From UBA11222 sp049323435 (lineage in GTDB: Bacteria > Pseudomonadota > Alphaproteobacteria > UBA11222): DNA of 64,000 nucleotides. The notes under the pieces were generated by a model. The model made no database searches, was not told the DNA's origin, and saw only the letters and a list, made by a program, of their open reading frames with translations. The stretch is taken from positions 11,924 through 75,923 of the forward strand of contig JBMOMX010000038.1 in assembly GCA_049323435.1 (NCBI GenBank), read 5' to 3'. The translations under genes were made by a program, and so were the position numbers. Every line of letters starts with the position of its first letter. The first letter of the stretch is position 1. This document shows, in pieces, positions 59,645 to 64,000 of this stretch.

Positions 59645-61402
59645 ATGAACGGCGAAAAAATGACCGGGGCGGAAATCGTCCTGAAGGCACTGCAGGATCA
59701 GGGCGTGGAGGTCATCTTTGGCTATCCCGGCGGTGCGGTATTGCCGATTTACGATGAAATTTTCCGTCAGGAAAACCGCATCAAACATATTCTGGTGCGC
59801 CATGAACAGGGTGCGACGCACGCCGCCGAAGGCTATGCCCGTTCCACCGGCAAACCCGGCGTGGTGCTGGTCACTTCCGGTCCCGGCGCGACCAATGCGG
59901 TGACCGGCCTGACTGATGCGCTGATGGATTCGATTCCGCTGGTAGTGCTGACCGGCCAGGTGCCCACGAAACTGATCGGCAGCGACGCCTTTCAGGAGGC
60001 CGACACAGTGGGCATCACCCGTTCCTGCACCAAGCATAATTATCTGGTCAAGGATGTGAATGATCTGGCGCGCGTGCTTCACGAGGCATTCTATGTCGCC
60101 ACCAAAGGCCGCCCGGGTCCAGTGCTGGTGGATATCCCCAAGGATGTGCAGTTTGCGCTGGGCAATTATACCGGCCCGGTCAATGTGGCGCATCGCAGTT
60201 ACAAGCCGCGCGTCAAGGGCGATATCGAACGTATCAAGGAAGCTGCCGAACTGATTGCATCGGCGAAAAAGCCGCTATTCTACACAGGCGGCGGCGTGAT
60301 CAATTCCGGCCCGGTGGCGTCGCAATTATTGCGCGAATTTGTGCGCAGCACGGGTTTTCCGATTACATCGACCTTGATGGGTCTGGGCGCCTATCCCGCC
60401 GATGATGCGCAATGGCTGGGCATGCTGGGCATGCATGGTTCCTGGGAAGCCAATCATGCCATGCATGATTGCGATGTGATGATCTGTATCGGCGCGCGTT
60501 TTGATGACCGCGTGACGGGCAGGCTGGACGCCTTTGCGCCCAATTCGAAAAAAATCCATATTGATATTGATCCGTCCTCGATCAACAAGAATGTGCGCGT
60601 CGATGTGCCGATTGTTGGGGATGTGGCGCATGTGCTGGAAGATCTGATCAAAGTGTGGAAAGCCAAGGTGCTGCGCCCGGACAAGGCGGCGCTGGCGCAA
60701 TGGTGGGAACAGATAAAAACCTGGCGCGCGCGTGATTGCTTTGCCTATGCGCCATCAAAGGATCTGATCAAACCGCAATATGCGATCCAGCGCCTGTATG
60801 AACTGACCAAGGACCGTGACACCTATATCACCACCGAAGTGGGCCAGCATCAGATGTGGGCGGCGCAATTTTACCGCTTTCAGGCGCCCAACCGCTGGAT
60901 GACTTCGGGCGGGCTGGGCACCATGGGCTATGGCCTGCCGGCCGCGGTGGGGGTGCAGATCGCGCATCCGGGCAGTCTGGTGATCGACATAGCGGGCGAG
61001 GCGTCGGTGCAGATGACCATGCAGGAAATGTCCACGGCGTTACAATATGACCTGCCGATCAAGATATTCATTCTGAACAATGAATATATGGGCATGGTGC
61101 GCCAGTGGCAGGAATTGCTGCATGGCGGGCGTTATTCGCATTCCTATTCGGAATCCCTGCCGGATTTTGTGAAGCTGGCCGACGCTTATGGCGCGGTGGG
61201 CATTCGCGCCAGCAGACCCGATGAGCTGGATGATGCGATCAAGGAAATGATCAGCGTCAAACGCCCGGTGCTGTTTGATTGCCGCGTCGATAAAACCGAA
61301 AATTGCTTCCCGATGATTCCGTCTGGCGAGGCGCATAACAATATGATCCTGGGGGATCTGGGCGGACAGACGGTGTCGGCCGCCGGAAAGGCGCTGGTGT
61401 AA
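59645..61402 (+). CDS. ilvB: Acetolactate synthase large subunit
   Basis: A 585-residue thiamine-diphosphate enzyme catalysing the first common step of branched-chain amino-acid synthesis. The catalytic Glu54 is in VRHEQGATHAAEGYA; the FAD region contains GSDAFQEADTVGITRSCTKH; the cofactor motif reads GEASVQMTMQEM then FILNNEYMGMVRQWQ, the GEAS form usual in alphaproteobacteria. The ATG at 59645 has only a weak upstream site. It is followed one base later by ilvN and then ilvC. Regulation by attenuation is not evident, but a repeat-derived hairpin sits just upstream. Confidence 0.97.
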   Translation: MNGEKMTGAEIVLKALQDQGVEVIFGYPGGAVLPIYDEIFRQENRIKHILVRHEQGATHAAEGYARSTGKPGVVLVTSGPGATNAVTGLTDALMDSIPLVVLTGQVPTKLIGSDAFQEADTVGITRSCTKHNYLVKDVNDLARVLHEAFYVATKGRPGPVLVDIPKDVQFALGNYTGPVNVAHRSYKPRVKGDIERIKEAAELIASAKKPLFYTGGGVINSGPVASQLLREFVRSTGFPITSTLMGLGAYPADDAQWLGMLGMHGSWEANHAMHDCDVMICIGARFDDRVTGRLDAFAPNSKKIHIDIDPSSINKNVRVDVPIVGDVAHVLEDLIKVWKAKVLRPDKAALAQWWEQIKTWRARDCFAYAPSKDLIKPQYAIQRLYELTKDRDTYITTEVGQHQMWAAQFYRFQAPNRWMTSGGLGTMGYGLPAAVGVQIAHPGSLVIDIAGEASVQMTMQEMSTALQYDLPIKIFILNNEYMGMVRQWQELLHGGRYSHSYSESLPDFVKLADAYGAVGIRASRPDELDDAIKEMISVKRPVLFDCRVDKTENCFPMIPSGEAHNNMILGDLGGQTVSAAGKALV

Positions 61403-61403
61403 C

Positions 61404-61934
61404 ATGTCCTATGATCCCGCTATCCCGCAAACCGAAATCATCCGTACCCATACTATAGCGGTGCTGGTGGACAATGAAGCGGGCGTTCTGGCGCGTGTCA
61501 TTGGCCTGTTTTCCGCGCGCGGCTATAATATTGAAAGCCTGACTGTGGCCGAGGTGGATGCGCAGGAACATACATCACGCATCACCATTGTCACATCGGG
61601 CACGGCGCAGGTGATCGAACAGATCAAGGCGCATCTCGACCGGCTTGTGCCGGTGCACCGGGTGGTTGATCTGACCGTGGAAACCGAACCGCTGGAACGC
61701 GAACTGGCCCTGATAAAGGTCAAGGGCGCAGGCGACAAACGCATTGAGGCGTTGCAAATCGCCGGCAGTTTCCGCGCCCGTGTGGTGGACACCACGCTGA
61801 ACAGCTTTGTGTTCGAACTGACCGGGTCGCCGGGCAAGATCAACGCCTATATTGAATTGATGCGGCCCTTGGGCCTGATTGATGTTTCGCGCACGGGTGT
61901 TGCCGCTATCTCTCGCGGCACCGAGGCGCTATAA
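61404..61934 (+). CDS. ilvN: Acetolactate synthase small (regulatory) subunit
   Basis: A 176-residue regulatory subunit with two ACT-type domains giving valine feedback. The first reads HTIAVLVDNEAGVLARVIGL and FSARGYNIESLTVAE, the second covers ERELALIKVKGAGDKRIEA and the end is LMRPLGLIDVSRTGVAAI. The start follows the ilvB stop by one base. The length corresponds to the IlvH-like long form. It forms a complex with IlvB. Confidence 0.96.
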   Translation: MSYDPAIPQTEIIRTHTIAVLVDNEAGVLARVIGLFSARGYNIESLTVAEVDAQEHTSRITIVTSGTAQVIEQIKAHLDRLVPVHRVVDLTVETEPLERELALIKVKGAGDKRIEALQIAGSFRARVVDTTLNSFVFELTGSPGKINAYIELMRPLGLIDVSRTGVAAISRGTEAL

Positions 61935-61971
61935 TCCCTTATCCAACCTCTGACTGAACGGAACCAGACCC

Positions 61972-62991
61972 ATGCGCGTATATTATGACCGCGACGCCGA
62001 CGTAAATATGATCAAGGCCAAAAAAGTTTGCATCATTGGCTATGGCAGCCAGGGCCACGCCCATGCGCTCAATCTCAAAGACAGCGGCGTTAAGGAACTG
62101 GCGGTGGCGTTGCGCCCCGGCTCCAAGGGCATCGCCAAGGCCGAGGCCAATGGGCTTAAGGTCATGACGCCCGCAGACGCCGCCAAATGGGCCGATGTGA
62201 TGATGATGGTGACGCCCGATGAATTACAGGCCGGCATTTACGAAGAAAGCCTGAAAGCCAATATGAAACAGGGCGCGGCGCTGGCCTTTGCGCATGGGCT
62301 GAACATTCATTTCAATCTGATTGAACCGCGCGCGGATCTCGATATTTTCATGATTGCGCCCAAGGGGCCGGGCCACACGGTGCGTTCGGAATATCTGCGC
62401 GGCGCGGGCGTGCCGTGCCTGATCGCGGTGGCCCAGGACGCCAGCGGCAACGCCCATGATATCGGTCTGTCTTATGCTTCCGCCATTGGCGGCGGCCGCG
62501 CGGGCATTATCGAGACCAGCTTCCGCGAAGAATGCGAAACCGATCTGTTCGGCGAACAGACCGTGCTGTGCGGCGGCCTGGTCGAACTGATGAAGGCGGG
62601 CTTCGATACGCTGGTCGAGGCCGGCTATGCGCCGGAAATGGCCTATTTCGAATGTGTGCATGAGGTCAAGCTGATCGTCGATCTGATTTACGAAGGCGGC
62701 ATCGCCAACATGAATTATTCGATCTCCAACACCGCCGAATATGGCGAATATGTCACCGGCCCGCGCCTGGTGACGGACGAAACCCGCAAGGAATTAAAGG
62801 CGGTGCTGAACGATATCCAGACGGGCAAATTCACCCGCGAATGGATGCTGGAAAACAAGGTCAACCAGACCAATTTCAAGGCGATGCGCGCCCGCATGAA
62901 CCAGCACGGCATCGAGGATGTGGGCGGCAAGCTGCGCGCCATGATGCCCTGGATTGCGAAATCGCGGCTGGTGGATCAGGCGAAGAATTAG
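61972..62991 (+). CDS. ilvC: Ketol-acid reductoisomerase (NADP-dependent, class I)
   Basis: A 339-residue class I reductoisomerase converting acetolactate to dihydroxyisovalerate. The NADP site IIGYGSQGHAHALNLKDSGV is near residue 25, the region APKGPGHTVRSEY and FREECETDLFGEQTVLCGG contain the magnesium and substrate ligands, and the end ALDCEIA-like class I C-terminus reads KLRAMMPWIAKSRLVDQ. It follows ilvN by 37 bases and closes the ilvBNC operon. It is followed by a convergent pyrimidine-dimer glycosylase gene. Confidence 0.97.
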   Translation: MRVYYDRDADVNMIKAKKVCIIGYGSQGHAHALNLKDSGVKELAVALRPGSKGIAKAEANGLKVMTPADAAKWADVMMMVTPDELQAGIYEESLKANMKQGAALAFAHGLNIHFNLIEPRADLDIFMIAPKGPGHTVRSEYLRGAGVPCLIAVAQDASGNAHDIGLSYASAIGGGRAGIIETSFREECETDLFGEQTVLCGGLVELMKAGFDTLVEAGYAPEMAYFECVHEVKLIVDLIYEGGIANMNYSISNTAEYGEYVTGPRLVTDETRKELKAVLNDIQTGKFTREWMLENKVNQTNFKAMRARMNQHGIEDVGGKLRAMMPWIAKSRLVDQAKN

Positions 62992-63028
62992 GGTTAAAGG
63001 GTAGCGTCCCCTTTACAATATCCTCGGC

Positions 63029-63454
63029 TCATATGCGTTCCCATGGCTCAACATCTCCGCGCGTTAATGTAAACAGCGGGTGTAATTGCAGTGACAGTTT
63101 TTCTATCGCGTGCAATTGCTTCGGGTCGCGCAGCTTGAGTTTGTTTTTGAGGTGCTGTAGCTCATATGCAACCTGTCCTTCGGTAACGGTAATTTTGATG
63201 CGCTTGGGTTTTTCGAGAATTTTTTCTTTGTTGAAATTATATCCTCTGCGGGCGGCTTCTTTCTGAACGTCTGCAAGATATGTAGCGATTGCCGCCTTCG
63301 GATATTTACACTTATGAAACCGCTGTAATTGCGGATGATGCCGATAACCTTTGGTTTTGCCGTGCAGCACATGCTGTGCGAGCAATGCCTCACGCCACAA
63401 GGCAACCAAACCCTTGGCATCCAAAAATGAGGGATGTAGCGACCATAAGCGCAT
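63029..63454 (-). CDS. Pyrimidine dimer DNA glycosylase (Pyr_excise/endonuclease V-like) family protein
   Basis: A 141-residue protein of the family related to T4 endonuclease V. It starts MRLWSLHPSFLDAKGLVALW, with the next segment REALLAQHVLHGKTKGYRHH, and continues KYPKAAIATYLADVQKEAARRGY, as in bacterial members. T4 enzyme excises UV-damaged pyrimidine dimers by glycosylase/lyase action; the bacterial members are mostly uncharacterised, so repair of UV damage is a family inference. It converges with ilvC. Its lower G+C content (many A/T codons) and the repeat array directly upstream of its start suggest acquired DNA. Confidence 0.85.
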   Translation of the reverse strand: MRLWSLHPSFLDAKGLVALWREALLAQHVLHGKTKGYRHHPQLQRFHKCKYPKAAIATYLADVQKEAARRGYNFNKEKILEKPKRIKITVTEGQVAYELQHLKNKLKLRDPKQLHAIEKLSLQLHPLFTLTRGDVEPWERI

Positions 63455-63525
63455 TAGCCACTTGTCAAAAATTGCAAGTTATCAAAAATCATCACAATGT
63501 CGGAGCCGTATTACAGAATAGGGGG

Positions 63526-63592
63526 CAGGTCTTGACACAACAGTTTCGAATAATCCAAGTAGGTGTTTAAAAAATTGTCATGTCAAGACCTG
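63526..63592. repeat. Palindromic element around CAGGTCTTGACA
   Basis: CAGGTCTTGACA (63526-63537) and TGTCAAGACCTG (63581-63592) form a perfect 12-base inverted repeat with a 43-base centre. It stands at the left end of the repeat array beyond the glycosylase gene and is followed directly by the GGAAATGGGGT units. Likely REP-type element. Confidence 0.75.
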
Positions 63593-63599
63593 ACCCTGT

Positions 63600-63686
63600 G
63601 GAAATGGGGTCATGTGGAAATGGGGTCCATGTCAATGTGGAAATGGGGTCTGTGGAAACCATTTAATCGAGTCTGACCCCATTCCC
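63600..63686. repeat. Left group of GGAAATGGGGT units with one inverted unit
   Basis: Three direct units begin at 63600, 63616 and 63639. An inverted unit, TAATCGAGTCTGACCCCA at 63664-63681, is the exact reverse complement of 63882-63899 in the right group. Together these groups bracket a CCTCCCCCT-family repeat. The pattern fits REP/REPIN-type elements rather than CRISPR, because units are short, variably spaced and present in both orientations. Confidence 0.78.
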
Positions 63687-63711
63687 GTTGATTCCATCTC
63701 TTTGCCTCTTG

Positions 63712-63826
63712 ATCCCCTCCCTAACCCTCCCCTTTGCAAGGGGAGGGAACACCCAGGCGGTCTGTTTTGTTATGCTACAAGGTAGTGGGCTCCTCCCCCT
63801 GAAAGGGGGAGGTTGGGAGGGGGTCT
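63712..63826. repeat. Dispersed repeat of the CCTCCCCCT family, inserted in the array
   Basis: CCCTCCCCTTTGCAAGGGGAGGG (63726-63748) and CTCCCCCTGAAAGGGGGAGG (63793-63812) are the two hairpins, with CCCCTCCCTAACC at the start and GGTTGGGAGGGGG at the end mutually inverted. It is nested between the two GGAAATGGGGT groups. Confidence 0.85.
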
Positions 63827-63846
63827 GATCCGAACTGGGACCAAAC

Positions 63847-63993
63847 GGAAATGGGGTTAGGAACGGAAATGGGGTCGGAAATGGGGTCAGACTCGATTAA
63901 CGTAACGGAAATGGGGTAACGTAACGGAAATGGGGTCAGACTCGATTATTTTGCGTTCTATTTGATCATTTAATCGAGTCTGACCCCATTTCC
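63847..63993. repeat. Right group of GGAAATGGGGT units with a 23-bp perfect hairpin
   Basis: Five direct units begin at 63847, 63865, 63877, 63907 and 63926. The last one, extended to 63948 (GGAAATGGGG then TCAGACTCGATTA), pairs perfectly over 23 bases with an inverted copy at 63971-63993, leaving a 22-base A/T-rich loop. Such paired repeats are typical of REPINs. The element may continue beyond the right edge. Confidence 0.8.
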
Positions 63994-64000
63994 ATTCGCA

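Larger units (their letters stand above)
63455..64000. other. Non-coding repeat-rich right edge
   Basis: These 546 bases between the pyrimidine-dimer glycosylase gene and the window end hold no convincing gene. They consist of short palindromic elements (entries above) and A/T-rich linkers. The final bases run straight into the inverted unit, so the array may extend outside. Confidence 0.8.

Noticed and set aside
63600..63993. Possible CRISPR array
   Set aside because: Repeat units are about 11 bases, unevenly spaced, in both orientations and with no regular spacers; no cas genes nearby.

Overview
The window is a gene-dense chromosomal segment (about 65 protein genes, short intergenic gaps, many coupled genes) from an alphaproteobacterium. 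The evidence is the alphaproteobacterial style of the gene set: a two-domain cold shock protein, ubiE-ubiB, a System I ccm cluster, a sufE / IscU-like / yidD cluster, an acetolactate synthase with the GEAS form of the thiamine-diphosphate motif, and heavy investment in acyl-CoA metabolism. The order cannot be fixed from sequence alone. No rRNA, tRNA, CRISPR array, prophage or intact insertion sequence was seen.

Layout. 1-7.9 kb: tail of an F420-type luciferase-like oxidoreductase, then a minus-strand folE-hisI-patatin group, then a plus-strand run sufE, IscU-like, yidD, thrS, a DsbA-fold isomerase and a metallo-hydrolase, closed by a 13-bp stem terminator. 7.9-31.6 kb: a catabolic region with the fused beta-oxidation enzyme (fadJ type), a thiolase, a TauD-like dioxygenase next to a DszA/NtaA-like flavin monooxygenase, three acyl-CoA dehydrogenase-fold proteins, two cupins, acetyl-CoA synthetase, a crotonase lacking both usual glutamates, four more luciferase-like/hydrolase genes, a YeeE/YedE sulfur-transporter pair, a class III CoA-transferase, an NTF2-like protein and a cyclase. 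bioB and pyrF sit inside the minus-strand acyl-CoA run. 31.6-45.7 kb: amidohydrolase, a membrane glycosyltransferase, double cold shock protein, SUMF1-like lipoprotein or secreted protein, YbbN-type thioredoxin with LON-domain, Trm112 and DUF971 genes, O-antigen ligase-like protein, orphan histidine kinase, PBP1A, NUDIX hydrolase and a MarR regulator with basic tails. 45.7-53.2 kb: a minus-strand cytochrome c maturation operon ccmCDEFGH preceded by DUF3047 and a Baeyer-Villiger monooxygenase. 53.2-63.5 kb: ubiE-ubiB, a hicAB toxin-antitoxin module, serB-glcF, miaA, ilvB-ilvN-ilvC, and a pyrimidine-dimer glycosylase family gene. 63.5-64 kb: a cluster of short palindromic repeats.

How the genes fit together. 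Much of 8-31 kb can be read as degradation of carboxylic acids or xenobiotics through acyl-CoA esters (activation by CoA-transferase or synthetase, several dehydrogenases, hydratase/dehydrogenase, thiolase), with flavin/F420 monooxygenases and a 2-oxoglutarate dioxygenase providing oxidative entry steps. The rest is housekeeping: Fe-S cluster assembly, cofactors (folate, biotin, ubiquinone), branched-chain amino acids, pyrimidine synthesis, translation and envelope.

The most notable non-gene features are three families of dispersed palindromic repeats. One copy occupies the 5' end of pyrF, leaving that gene without an obvious start codon. Another family forms a dense array with a 23-bp perfect hairpin at the right edge. 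There is also a 3' remnant of a second CoA-transferase gene near 30.5 kb. I did not find a clearly new multi-gene defence or mobile system; the best candidates for novelty are listed as findings with their uncertainty.
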